This document shows positions 44,740 to 55,949 of a stretch of DNA of 64,000 nt, piece after piece (the first letter of the stretch is position 1; every line of letters starts with the position of its first letter). The notes beneath the pieces were generated by a model that worked only from the letters and a program-made list of their open reading frames with translations, made no database searches and was not told the DNA's origin. Where the stretch lies: the NCBI GenBank assembly GCA_011109175.1, contig RDEW01000036.1, positions 313,583 through 377,582 on the forward strand. Direction: 5' to 3'. Origin of the DNA: Dicyema japonicum (taxonomy: Eukaryota; Dicyemida; Rhombozoa; Dicyemidae). The position numbers and the translations under genes are program-made.

Positions 44740-45595
44740 AGATACTTCCGGACTAAACGTAGCGCTGACGCCGTCGGAGCCTGGGATGAATGGATGAATT
44801 TGTACCTGAATGCTCCGGTCAATTGTGATAAGCAAAAGTCCTATTTGTTTTGTGTCTTCGAAAAGAAGAAAGAGTCCCTTGAAAAGACGGAAGATGTAAG
44901 AAGGCTTGCCTGCCTCAAAACAGCCAGTTGTCACTCGACGGGGGCCTGGATGAGCGCTTACCCATCTGCCGAAATTGGAAACCTGTTGGATGATGAGGCT
45001 GTGAGAATAGCTACCTCGCTTCGTCTTGGTCTTAAATTATGTGCCGAAAGAAAATGCCGCTGTGGACGTTGGATCGATCCTTTTGGTTATCATCCCTTGT
45101 CATGCAAGATGAGTGCGGGTCGTTTTCCCAGGCAATCCTGTCTTAACATGACATTAAAGAATTCCCTTGCCTCTGCTGGACACCATTGCCTGTTAGAACC
45201 TGCTGGTCTTTCCCGAAACGATGGAAAACGCCCTGATGGGATGACTACTTTTCCATTCGCCAACGGACGAAACCTGATCTGGGACGGGACGTGTGTTGAT
45301 ACTTATTTTCCTTCTAATTTGGTTGCTGTTGCTTCAGACCCAGGACATGCTTCGAAGCAGGTCGAGGAACGAAAGAGGAGGAAGTACCAGAGAATTTCGG
45401 AGGAGTATCTTTTTGTTCCATTCGCGGTGGAAACGTCAGGAATCCTTGGCCCCCAAGCAGATGAGTTGGTTCGTAAGATCGGCTCCATGACTCAAGCTGT
45501 GACCAAGGATCCGCGAGAGACTGGTTGGTTCCGAGAACGTATCTCGTTGGCTATTGTTAGGGGAAATAGCATGGCCATTCAGATGCCTTAATTTA
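44740..45595 (+). CDS. LINE C-terminal module: zinc finger plus restriction-like endonuclease, best-preserved copy
   Basis: A continuous 265-codon frame (from 44794; open a little upstream) ends at 45591. It contains LDDEAVRIATSLRLGLKLC, then a C-x-C-G...H...C finger (CRCGRWIDPFGYHPLSC). The nuclease core follows: PAGLSRNDGKRPDG, 14 residues, WDGTCVDT; and KRRKYQRISEEYLFVPFAVE with ETSG, finishing with ISLAIVRGNSMAI. The RPD...D arrangement matches PD-(D/E)XK-like endonucleases of R2-type LINEs, which nick target DNA to prime reverse transcription. The reverse transcriptase is missing, so the element is 5' truncated and probably inactive even though the module is intact. A TAATAAAACC-type A-rich tail follows. 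Confidence 0.8.
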
Positions 45596-46319
45596 ATTTT
45601 TATTCATTTGATAATAAAACCATTAAAAAAAAGTTATGAGATTGCATCTTTGTTTTTGATTTTTAACCATTCAAAAATTTTAATTGAATTTTATTGTGGA
45701 AAAAATCATGGTAACGTTAGGTAATACTCTAGTCTCGAAGAATAGAAACACCCACAAATCATGATACCTCCTCCCCATAAAGTCTTTTATTTATATAGTC
45801 CATCTTTGTGAAACGTGTTTGTTATTGTTCGATACACTCGTGTCTAGCATTGTTAAATCTTTATATAATTTTTTTTCTGAAAATGTTGGTAACTTTTCGA
45901 ACGAGTATAGATCGAGAACGTCTTGTAATTTGTGTTGGTGCTCCGACCTGGATGGAATAATGTTGGTAGCAAATCAATTATATCTCCTAAAATATTTCTA
46001 ATTGATTGGAATATTAAAAGTTTTAGAAAGCTTTCTATATCTTTTGCCATCTAGATGTTCTCGAACTATTTGCTTTGATTTGTAGTTGTTCTTTTTTTAA
46101 ACATAGTTACTCGGAAATCTATATGAGCATAATACAATCTAGATACGTATGGAATAAATTGAAAATATAATCATGTGAATGAATAATTAATTTACCCATT
46201 GACTTGGAACGTAATAAAAACAAAAAATATTTAACAACAGGAATGTTGCCAGGACTTTTTTCCACTGAAAAAAATCAAATTTGAAATTCGCATCGATAAA
46301 AAATATTGAATCAATTAAA

Positions 46320-46395
46320 CACTATTTATTTAACACCCAAGACCACGGTAAAACCAAAACTAACTATCACGTGATCCCGATGCGCTCCGCCAAAT
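46320..46395 (-). repeat. Retroelement 3' tail, minus orientation
   Basis: ATTTAACACCCAAGACCACGG to GATCCCGATGCGCTCCGCC is almost identical to 28,411-28,472. 45,600-46,960 otherwise has no recognisable content. Confidence 0.7.
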
Positions 46396-46966
46396 CAATA
46401 AGAAACTTTTATAGAGAACAGTTATTTAAATTTAAATATTTTTAAATTATGTGAAATATTTATATTTTGTTGTAAAAATTAAAATTTTAAATTTATGCAA
46501 GGTTGCCATGACTTATTTGTCCCACTGTAAGTTTATCCAGAGCCAGTGGGAAGAGAAGAAAACATCCAGTCCTTGGTGTTGTAGGATACCCTCTAATGGA
46601 ATGGGGAAGGAATTGATTCTTTAGTCCCACCCTAGCACTGAGCAGGCACCTGTCTAGCAGAACAAGGGAAGAGAAAAAACATGAAAGTAAGAAAAACCTT
46701 TGCCAGTGGGGACTCATACCTTTTGAGTTTTATCAGAGGCACAACTAAATATTGGATAGAAACTTAGCAAGCTCACATCAAAGAGGGTGATATTGACTCT
46801 GTTAAGTATCCCCGACCTCACCAACTTATCCAAAAGTCTGACTTGATGCTAGTGGGTACCATGATTTCGCTCTCATAGATCAGGTTGATTCCTAAGGGGG
46901 TGATAAATACTTATTTTCCAATAAATCTGTGTAGTATAAAGACAAGAGTAAATATATAAACAACCG

Positions 46967-47806
46967 TCACAAAAGAGCATAATAGTTCTTAAAATATTCA
47001 TAGGAGGTGATCATAATAGCACAAGAAGGGGCAACTTTGCATAACCGAGGAGTGAGTCCTACAATATAATAGTAATACTACCACGAAACAGAGCCAATGG
47101 GCCATCATTAGTCAATGTAGTTTTAATAATGTGGGATAAACACAAATTAGGATTTGTTAAATTAGTCTGCATTCCTGTTTTGAGGACATCAAAGGCATAG
47201 TCAGCACTGTCGAAATAAATCCAGAAATGAGTCCACAGACAAACGGAGTAAGATTACAATATTTGAATTCCTCATATAAAGGCCAATATATGACTTAATA
47301 ACAAAATAATAAAACCAGAAAAGGGTACATCCCTCAAAAGAGAGGGAAAACAACCTCTCCAGAGGAGTCTGAGTCCCTGAGAAGAGGCTTTCATCCAAAG
47401 ATCGTTGTACCCGTATTTACCAGACTGAAGAGAAGTACGGATAAGTTCAATGGGACTGAGAGTGGTGACTGTAATGACTGGGATAATAACAAATTAATAC
47501 ATCTGGCTAGTCCACCAGCTATCATTGGCTTGTATAAATCATCCCCCAAACAGTCTTTGATATGGTCGTACGAAGAAAAGTATAATACATTGTTGGGGAT
47601 TGAGAATGAACTAAATATTATGTTGGTGACTACAGTGTTGCACCCAGTCCACGCCAAAGACAGCTCACTCCACTTATGCTGGCCATACAGCCATGCATTT
47701 GTATCCTTACTTTGAGGACGTCCAGTGGATTCATCAATATGCCTGTAATCAGTGAACCAGTCGTTGATGCAACTATTCTCTCATATAATCCAATTTCTCC
47801 TGTCAT
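46967..47806 (-). CDS. Mitochondrial carrier, SLC25A39/40-like, with one frame break
   Basis: Five exons, start at 47806, introns 47611-47633, 47478-47500, 47294-47315 and 47059-47081 (22-23 bases, all GT-AG). All three carrier repeats show the P-x-(D/E)-x-x-(K/R) signature: NPLDVLK, SPIELIRT, PFDVLKT. SPIELIRTSLQS and LRDVPFSVIYWPLYEEF are close to SLC25A39/40 (yeast Mtm1), proposed glutathione or manganese-related carriers of the inner membrane. The end has FRGLTPRLCKVAPSCAIMIT. Product about 249 residues against ~340 in human, because the first matrix loop is only about ten residues. A single base is missing at TTT 47191-47193 in the third signature; with it restored the frame runs to the stop. 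Sequencing error or recent inactivation. Confidence 0.85.
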
Positions 47807-47949
47807 TTGTAGACAATTACTTTTAATTTTATTAATTATTTAATAAGTAAAATTTAAATTTTATGTAACGTTTTTTAACTTTGTGGTTTTTCTTAAGTGT
47901 CCGAGGTCATAATTTAAATTCTTTATTCTCTTTGTTATATTTTCGCAGT

Positions 47950-48275
47950 GTCATAAGGACTCACGAAAAAGACATGTGTGCAATAGAGCCACGTCACCAG
48001 CTCAACCAAACCTGGGGTGTCTCAGAAGCAATAATGGACAAACTAGATGCCTTCCATCGTAAGCAACTCCGACTGTTGCTTGGCATCAACTGGCCGAAAA
48101 AAATTACAAACAAGAATCTATACAAAGTAATGTAGGACGAAAGCTGAAAACTGGAGATGATCTGGATACGCTCGGAATAACTGCCTGTAACCGCGGAGCA
48201 TGGAGGAAGTTGGTCAAGAGAATTGTGGAAAAAAATAACCTGAAGAAAAATACGCATAAGCGGAACCTTAATTAA
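47950..48275 (+). pseudogene. LINE 3' end with internal deletion
   Basis: AIMDKLDAFHRKQLRLLLGI followed by NWPKKITNKNLYKV aligns with LDSFHRNHLRNITGMSWPSK of the 40,520 LINE. After a deletion it continues in another frame with NVGRKLKTGDDLDTLGITAC and NRGAWRKLVKRI. Confidence 0.75.
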
Positions 48276-48284
48276 ATAAATTAC

Positions 48285-48490
48285 ATTTTTGGTTCTTCGA
48301 AAGTGCTATTAATTAATAATAAGGACTCAGATGCTTTTCGTTTTAAATCTCACTGTTGTCTATTTCGGATGAAAGTTGCATGCATCTACGACGGTCCCTA
48401 ATAGACGAGTGGCGTCTTCGTATAGTGATTCCTCACTGCTGTACCTGACTGTCTACAGGGACTCACCACAACCAAAGAAGTTAATAAAAT
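48285..48490 (+). repeat. SINE fragment (family of 38,393) after LINE end
   Basis: GGTTCTTCGAAAGTGCTATT (LINE/SINE tail), then GCATGCATCTACGACGGTCC, AGACGAGTGGCGTCTTCGTA and GACTGTCTACAGGGACTCAC parallel the body of the 38,393 SINE. Confidence 0.6.
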
Positions 48491-49199
48491 CCCTTCCTAT
48501 ATTAATAAACATAGCTATACTTAAAAAAATTAAGTTAATTTCTCTAATTACTAGAGATTTGTTTGACAAGGCACATGCGTAGGCTTCGATCCATTCAAAG
48601 TGACGATGTGTGATGTAACCAACAGTAAGGTGACGATTGTATGATGTAACCAAGCATTAGTGAATATTGTCTTACAATAGCGTTACTTACCTGTTTAATA
48701 ATGATTACTCACTTTATAATACTGTAGTGGTTATATATTTTGTTGATTTACAATGTCGCCGTTATAAGATTATGTACTTACTATGTGACACATTCATGTG
48801 GTTATAACTCATCAAGACTCTATGCTGATCATTTATTTATCTACAATTCCTTATCGAAGGTGGCTGACAGGAAAGTAAAAGCCAAAACCGACGTTCACGA
48901 TAGATCTGGCGTGGAAGGGAAGGTGGATACGTGATCGTTAATGGGGAACACAGTGACGAATTTGATTGTCCGGTTTTGCCATAAAGATAGGTAGTGACCC
49001 TAGCGGAAGCGCACCATGTGGACTCGAACTTCCAGAGAATAGGGAGGTTTTAATTCTATCAATTTAACGTAATATGCTACAGAAACTACGTTACCCATAA
49101 GCATATGACCCCAGGGTTCTTGAATTGTTAGCGTGCGTCATGTGGTTCACCATCTCTGGTGGGGTCATATAAAATTTTAGATTATATCCAAAAAGGACC

Positions 49200-49880
49200 A
49201 TTAATAAATTCGTGGATCATTTTGAGAATCTTATGAGTAGCCTCATATCTGAATATGGGAATTCGATCTCCGAAGAAGCAATGGTTTGTCGAAAAACACA
49301 GGCAAATTCAAATACGAACAATAAATTGCATAATTATACTAAAAATGGCTCTACTACTGATTGTTGCTAATGATCTTTCAGAAGAATTTTTATCCTAAAA
49401 TATACCGCTTTTAAGCTACAAAATCCTGCAATTGTAAACTTAATATGGTCATCCTGCTCCTTCGGAAACCAGATGCCGTGATTTTGTAAAGTTTCTCACT
49501 GAAAGATGGTTTCTAAAATTATTGAAACAATTTCAAATGAGAACATTATTTAATTGTCGACGAAACTGATGTAGGTAGAAAAAATATGTTAATTATATTT
49601 TTTGAAAATTTAAGAATCCTCAAAAAATGTTTAATTGGTTGTATTCCTATTGATTATCCCCTAATTCCGCAGATATGTGCCAAATTATTGACGATGTTGT
49701 TCGCAAATCTAATGAAAGAAAGAAATTTCTTTACTCATTTCAGATGCTGCTCCTTATGTGGTTTTTGCAGAAAAAATTGAAACAGTCGTATTCAAGTCTT
49801 TCATTACGTGTGGCACAATTGTTACAAAATGTACTTTCCGTATTTAATTTCATTATCCTGAAGTGGATAAATTAATATCA
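49200..49880 (+). pseudogene. hAT (DUF659-type) transposase remnant
   Basis: Mixed frames give LIVDETDVGRKNML, NPQKMFNWLYSY, MCQIIDDVVRKSNERKKFL, DAAPYVVFAEKIE and an end with FPEVDKLI. This follows the order of DUF659 hAT catalytic regions (DE.....V....G.L..P.K..L....L......I...ID......SDAAPYM). No termini identified. Confidence 0.65.
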
Positions 49881-49884
49881 TCTA

Positions 49885-50215
49885 TCAAGGCACTTATTAT
49901 TAGCACTCTCACGAGAGCCATACGCATGTGCAGCAAAAAATATAAGAGAAAGAGTAGGCTTTTCTGTCCTTAGCCAGATCCCTCAAGGTACTTGTGGTCA
50001 AAAATTATTAACTTTCTTGCACTTGTGGTCAACTTTTTATACCTATAATTAATATCAACGCGGAACCAGAAAAGTTAATTAATTTGAGGTTCCACTTCTT
50101 CCTGCATCTCAGGATACGCGCTATAAATCGTTTCCATCCTCCCCTGTTTCTCGCAACCGCCCTCAGATCCTCTCCTAATTTCAGATTCCTTCCTATGCAC
50201 ATAAGTTATTTGTCG
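49885..50215 (-). pseudogene. Two LINE 3' ends, minus strand
   Basis: On the minus strand, 50,215-50,050 reads GRNLKLGEDLRAVARNRGGW (like KLKTGDDLDTLGITACNRGAW). The stretch 50,000-49,890 reads LSLIFFAAHAYGS then the ATGGCTCTCGTGAGAGTGCT 3' end, matching SLIFSAAHARL of the 40,520 LINE. Confidence 0.7.
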
Positions 50216-50219
50216 ACAT

Positions 50220-51165
50220 CAATACGTTGATTTGTTTAATTTAGACAAGTATGATTCCATGGCCTGATTGGCCGGTCCCAATTCCGAACCTCATAGGACA
50301 TGTCCAAAGAGCTCCCATTTCGCTGAAGTCACCTATTAGGTCAACAATTTAATTTTTAGGGCAATTTAATTGACTTTTTAAAGTCAAGGGCAACTTTTCG
50401 GTTACCCTCAATTATTACTAAAGCACTTAAGATAATAGTCACTAATATTACTTTTGCGAGTCTTGTTATGGAGAGTTTCCAGATCTTACCGAGTTAAGAA
50501 TCTCATTTTTATATTTGATGGGTCATCAAAAAGGATAGCGGTAAGGTGATTGTTGGACTGTCACATATTTTCCTGTAATGGTTGGGGTAAAATTATTTTC
50601 CATCGCGTATTGACCGGGTAGCAATACCCAGTCGTACGACATGCCATGATGGTTTCCATCGTTCTTTGAGAATTATCTTCTATAATTTCCTAACCTTGTA
50701 GAAGGAATAAATCTTTTAATTGGAGTCTAACTCGACCACTACTCTCCAATGATAGTTTGCAGTTGCTTGTTCTACTTTTTCTAGTTCAGTTCAGGTTATC
50801 TCCCAGGTAGCGTTAAATTATGATTATAATTAGTTAAGTAACCCCGGCCAACTAACCTGTAGGAGACTACCGGTTATTAAGTAGGCCAGTAAATGACGGT
50901 TGCTCCCATGGATCGGTCACTTAGGCATGGTAGACAAACAGCGTACTACATTCAAAAAGGTGATTTGCTGTCAACTCAGAGAGGTTGCAAAAAGACAAAG
51001 AACATCTTTTACATAAACCAATTAAAGTACGTAGGTTGTTAGAAGGAGTGGTTTCTAGATCGTAGATGAACCCTGATTATCAGGTTGTTGCTCGGAATAG
51101 GGAGCCAAAATGATTATGAATGTATTTTATAATCTTAGACGGTTTTATCCTATTGAATGTTAATT
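50220..51165. other. No assignable feature
   Basis: No open frames of note and no repeat I recognise. Confidence 0.5.
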
Positions 51166-51169
51166 ATTA

Positions 51170-51400
51170 TTAATAACCTCGAATACACCGAGAGGGAAGT
51201 TAAAAACAAAGTGCATCCAGTTCCCACTGTCACAGAAACAGAGTCCTTCCAAGGAGATGAAATGATCCAATTATGTGCTATTCTGGCAGTGGGCCGTAGC
51301 TGAGAAATGTGGATCACATGACGCCAAAAGGGAAGAGGAAGAAGAGAAGAAACAAACAGAAATCTTCAACCAAGCAGTCACATGCCAGAACACTAAAGTT
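51170..51400 (+). repeat. Interspersed repeat, family of 9,195
   Basis: AACCTCGAATACACCGAGAG, then CAGTTCCCAC, ACAGAAACAGAGTCC and GTGGATCACATGACGCCA follow the same order as at 9,195-9,480. Confidence 0.65.
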
Positions 51401-51544
51401 AGCACGAGTAAATTCAATTTAAGTGTTTTTATTGAACTAATTCAAAATAAATAATTAAATGTTCATATTTTATTATTATTTATTTTTATTTGACGTGGGC
51501 CATCCTATCCTAAAATGGACGTTATATTTATTTGTTTAATTTTC

Positions 51545-52110
51545 AGAAAATTTGGCCGCGAGGCGCCATATGGTGCTATGTGACTAGTTGGTCAAAACTA
51601 TTTTCCTTCCTTCCGATTGCGTCATTGGATCCACCTAACTGAGGATACGCAGAATGCTTCTCCGCCATAAAGAGGATTCAGCTATTCTTTCCCGGGTGAC
51701 AATGTCGTTACCTGAAGACATGCTCTGGAATGCAGGAACGAGTCAGGTTCAACGAGTTAGTTAGTTTGGTTGCCCTTTTGGAATAATTTTAATTTATTAT
51801 TTTAAATTGATTGAACCAAAAAAACACCGGTGGCTCCAAAGTTAGTGTGGTGCTGTGTGGCTACCTGAATTGAAAATTGTCTATTCTGTTCTTTTTCGTC
51901 TTTTTTGGAACCAGGGACCTTAACTTGTTAGCGTGCCTCATGTGGTTCACCATCTCTGGTGGCACCATCTATAATCTTAAATTATATCCAAAAAAGACCA
52001 TTAGTAAACAACCATCCAGATAAGTTCTCCCTGGACGACATTTCCTTCAAGTCCAATTGCTGAGGGAGGCCGGGATAACCTGATTTTTTTATTCTAGATA
52101 TGAGGTGTTT
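51545..52110 (+). repeat. Repeat family C: partial copy, tail fragment, full copy
   Basis: 51,560-51,620 starts TATGGTGCTATGTGACTAG; 51,720-51,800 holds GTTAGTTAGTTTGGTTGCCC of the tail family. From 51,845 a full family C copy runs from GTGGTGCTGTGTGGCTACCT through CATGTGGTTCACCATCTCTG to GGCCGGGATAACCTGATTTT. Confidence 0.6.
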
Positions 52111-52129
52111 TTCTGGTTCAATTGACAGT

Positions 52130-52530
52130 TAAGGTTTTTGATTCGCTGTCAGGAAACAATATTAAGCAGAATATCTTCCAATCGAGAATTTTTGTAGACT
52201 CAACTTGAGTCTTCTACCTAAAGTGTCCCCAAAAGGGACTTTATTCGGCTTATTTCTGGCCGACCTTTTTATACCGATGATTGAAAATAATATTATACTA
52301 ATTTATGCCATGAAATGGTCCTGGTCTAATGCAGTGGGGACATACAGAATTCCGTATGGAAAATGCAACAATACCTATACCGACTAGTTACAGACGAGTT
52401 TTGAAAAATCTGTTACAACCCTCCTCACTTCAGACAAGAGAAGCTTACAGACAATCGAATTTCCAAAATCTCCTACAACAAATCTCAAAAATTCCTGATG
52501 GTAACCTTTGGCATGCACATGTGCTTTTCT
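52130..52530 (+). pseudogene. LINE reverse transcriptase fragment
   Basis: KVSPKGTLFGLFLADLF is a decayed motif B (expected P.G...S.LLF.L.LADL). IILIYAMKWSWSN is motif C with the DD box lost by deletion. Followed by a frame with SYRRVLKNLLQ. Confidence 0.65.
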
Positions 52531-52778
52531 GAGATCAATTTACTGAAATGACTCTCAAGTCCTTTCCAATACTTCTTGAAGGACTCCTCTGTAAGAACCA
52601 AATGACATGCATTCAGTGCCACGCCCCATATTAAAATTTTTTCATTTCATAACGACAAAAGAACCCTCAAATCCTCACTTCCTCAAGAGAAGGACATTTT
52701 CCTCCCTTTGAGGTGACATCGCACTCATATTATCTCAATAATCCACGAATGCGTCATAGTTAGTAACTCCCACGTTAC

Positions 52779-52985
52779 CTATAAGCATATGAATAATTGG
52801 AGTTCCGCTTGTGTCGTAATTTTCACAATCCGTTCCACCAGTTTTTTCCTCACTCGTATCCGCAGTTCATCAGGTCGACCACTTCTCAATTTCCCACCAA
52901 TATGAGCATAATATTGACTCAACAGAGAGGAAGAGTAGTTCTCAGCCGTCCACGAAAGCCCAGTCACATTTTGATTGAAACCCCT
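52779..52985 (-). pseudogene. LINE C-terminal fragment
   Basis: On the minus strand GFRGRLRTTLPL matches RFRGRPRTTLPVV of the 40,520 LINE. The other frame is open for 62 codons (LRSGRPDELRIRVRKKL) but is likely incidental. Confidence 0.45.
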
Positions 52986-53151
52986 CCATAATGAGGTTAC
53001 ATGGCCTTACCATATCCATGGGAGAATATGCCCAAGGAGTGGCCAGCGCCGAATAATGGGGGGAATAAAGATGTATAAATTTATGTAATAAAAATAATAT
53101 AAACTGAACGATTAATTGCGGTCATAAATATTGTGAATACGCATAATTATA

Positions 53152-55323
53152 ATGTATAATGGATTAGTGAGCGTTGACATTTTCTGTGCCAAGGATTTGA
53201 AAAGAACCAACTTTTCCAAACGACACAGCATAACGGGCAGGACAGATGTGATCAACGCTTACATTGTGGTCAATGTTGATGGAATTACGGTCTTCAAAAC
53301 AGTCTCATCCAAAGAGAATTATCTCACTTGGAATAAATCGTCCAAATTTATGGTCGATAATGGCCGGGATCTGCAAATCATCATATTTGAGAAAGGCATC
53401 GCCGAGGATCAATACATTGCCGATTTAAGTCTCGAAATGAATAAGGATATTGAGAGACAGTGGGTAAGAGATTGTCTCATTGAAGGTGGAGTTGAATCCC
53501 TTTGGAAAATTATTATGACCATTCAGTTCGACCCCAATGGGGAGATATCCGACACTGGTCTCTCCAATTATATAGCTTTAGAGATTGTCGATACAAGTCC
53601 CACGACATTATTAAAAAGGAAAGGGATTGGCATTGGACAGGCATTTAAACGGAAAGTTATGGTTTTCAACGACCACAGATTCATGATGACATACTTCCGA
53701 CAACCTACATTCTGTTCAGTGTGCAAGGGATTTATATGGCAATAATTGTGATTATTTAAGGGGAATAACCAAAAAACAGGGATATCAGTGCCGATGTATT
53801 AAAATTGTGTTATCTTAGTATGTGCAATGGTCACTCACTGCAAATGTTACGAATTTATCGTGGTTAACTGTTGTCAGGCAGCCAGAGAAGGCTCAGTATT
53901 ATGGAATATTAATTTAAGAGTCCTATTGGCAATGGATTCAAAATAGACGTACCCCACAATTTTGAAGTATATAACTATAAGACCCCAACCATGTGCAAAC
54001 ATTGTGGATCTCTTCTTTATGGATTATATAAGCAAGGACTCCGATGCACAAGTAACTGAAAATGTGATCTTAGATTGTAAAATGAACATTCACAAAAGGT
54101 GCAAAGAGTACATCCCCAATCACTGCGGAATAAACGTGAAAGATCTAGCGCAAACCATGAGAATGATAGGACTATCGACCGACGTAAGCAGTATTAAGAA
54201 ATCTGTACAACACGTTCTAACGGTTTTAGATGTCCAACTTTGTTTCCCCCTCCAATGTTATAACTTTGGATAATTTTGATTTGAAACTAGTACTCGTGGT
54301 TTTAAGGGTAGGTTCTTGGAGAGGGGAGTTTCGGGAAGGTCTTTTTGGGTACAAATAAAGCGTCCGGAAGCCAAGTGGCTATTAAAGCTATAAAGAAAAG
54401 CATAATTGATGAGAACGAAGACTACGAGTCCCTCATTGCTGAAAGGGACTGTTTACTGTTGGGGAATGAGTGTACCTTCCTTGGAAGACTAGTATGTTCC
54501 TTTCAAGACAAAGTACTCTAATATGAGCATAATATAGGGATATGCTTTTTTGGTGATGGAATATTATTCTGGTGGTGACATGATGTTCCATTTTCAAAAA
54601 CATGGTGTTTTTACGGAAACTATGGCGGCCTTTTATTTGGGGCAGGTCGTGCTAGGTCTTGTATTTATCCACGAAAGGAACATAATTTACAGGTTTTCGT
54701 GAATATTTATTCAGGGATCTGAAACTAGACAATTTGATGATGGACAGTGAAGGATATATTAAGTTGGTTGACTTTGGGATGTCCAAGAAGGATACTGGAA
54801 ATGAAAATCTTACATTTTGCGGGACTCCAGACTACATTGCTCCCGAAGTACCACATTTGGTGTTATGCAGATACTTATCAGACAACCTTATGGACTTTCC
54901 GTCGACTGGTGGGCATTCGGAGTTCTCGCATACGAGATTTTGGTGGGACAGCCTCCATTTGACGGTGATAATGAGGAGGAACTATTCTCTAACATTATGC
55001 ACCAGAAAATCATAATACCAAAGAGACTCAGCAGTCAAGCCAAGGAAATTTTAGTAAAGTTTATGGTCAGGAATCCTGAAAAAAGGATGGGGTGCAAGGG
55101 AAATGAACATGAAATTTTTAAATTGAATTTTTTCTATTTAAATTGGGATGATCTTAAAAGTAAAAAGATTCCATCTCCAATTACTCCCAAATTGGTAATC
55201 ATTTTGTTATTTCAGGGATCTTGTAACTTTGATCAATGCTTTACATCCAAAAATCCTAAACTAAGCAAAAATTATCATAAAAAAGGCACCACAAATTATA
55301 TTAATTTTGACTTTATAAATTAA
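53152..55323 (+). CDS. PRKCE-like: Novel-type (epsilon/eta-like) protein kinase C, ten 21-25 base introns
   Basis: Eleven exons give 647 residues with every junction in frame. Introns: 53739-53760 (GC-AG), 53796-53818, 53896-53918, 54052-54073, 54205-54229, 54290-54311, 54513-54537, 54693-54714, 54848-54870, 55195-55215. Order: N-terminal C2 domain (residues ~1-135; [16 protein letters not shown]), a short linker, C1A ([17 protein letters not shown] then [22 protein letters not shown]), C1B ([29 protein letters not shown]), a hinge of about 45 residues, then the kinase domain: [47 protein letters not shown]. The C-tail has NFDQCFT and ends [10 protein letters not shown]2 before C1 without calcium aspartates is the nPKC epsilon/eta design, activated by diacylglycerol at membranes. 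Human PKC epsilon is 737 residues; the hinge is shortened. Confidence 0.95.
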
Positions 55324-55429
55324 TATTGGCTTTTATAAAATAATATTTTTAGTCGATGGTTAATGTGGGAGGAACATCGAGAAAAGCACTAATGAAAGTT
55401 AGAAGGTCACTAATGGAGAAGACTAATGG

Positions 55430-55680
55430 AAGTTAGACGTAGTGGCGATTTTTGGTTTTTAAGTAAATTAAGTGCTGTCGATTTGATTCCCACACCTGGA
55501 TTTCTGCTCTTTGCCTTCTTCAAATTTTAAGAAGCGTCATGGGATCCACTTGACTCGGGAGTACTTGACTAGCATCCAAAAAGGTGCTTCCTGCTCCATT
55601 GTAGGTGTTCCAACAATGGTGGATATGGATGTTTAGACAAAGATGCGTCCTACTCTAATCCTGAGTACTGGATATATCTT
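55430..55680 (+). repeat. SINE family B copy
   Basis: GTCGATTTGATTCCCACACC (B-box-like), CTTCTTCAAATTTTAAGAAGC, GACTAGCATCCAAAAAGGTG, GGTGGATATGGATGTTTAG and ATGCGTCCTACTCTAATC. Related pieces at 42,480-42,620 and 43,670-43,870. Confidence 0.6.
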
Positions 55681-55689
55681 AATTGGATG

Positions 55690-55945
55690 TGTTGAAGTAA
55701 TTGTAAAGAAGATCCCTCCCCCATCGAAAAATTGTAAGTTTGTGACATGTTTTAGTCCAAAATTTTTATTACAAAAAAATAGGCCAAACTTGTGGCAATG
55801 GTATGCCCCATTGAAACTTTCTCCGCATTCCATCTCTTGTATGCAAAAGAAGCGACGATCCCTGAGATTCTCTCATAGGAAATGCCAAGTTCTTCCAAGT
55901 TTTTGGAATTGCCCGGCTATGTGGAGGAAAACATAATGAGTGAAA
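55690..55945 (-). other. Unassigned open region on minus strand
   Basis: Minus-strand frames are open in succession: NSKNLEELGISYERISGIVA then SFAYKRWNAEKVSMGHTIA, TSLAYFFVIKILD, and in another frame LQFFDGGGIFFTITSTHPIK. The composition looks protein-like, and a short intron could join them, but I found no canonical one and recognise no family. Confidence 0.3.
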
Positions 55946-55949
55946 TTAG

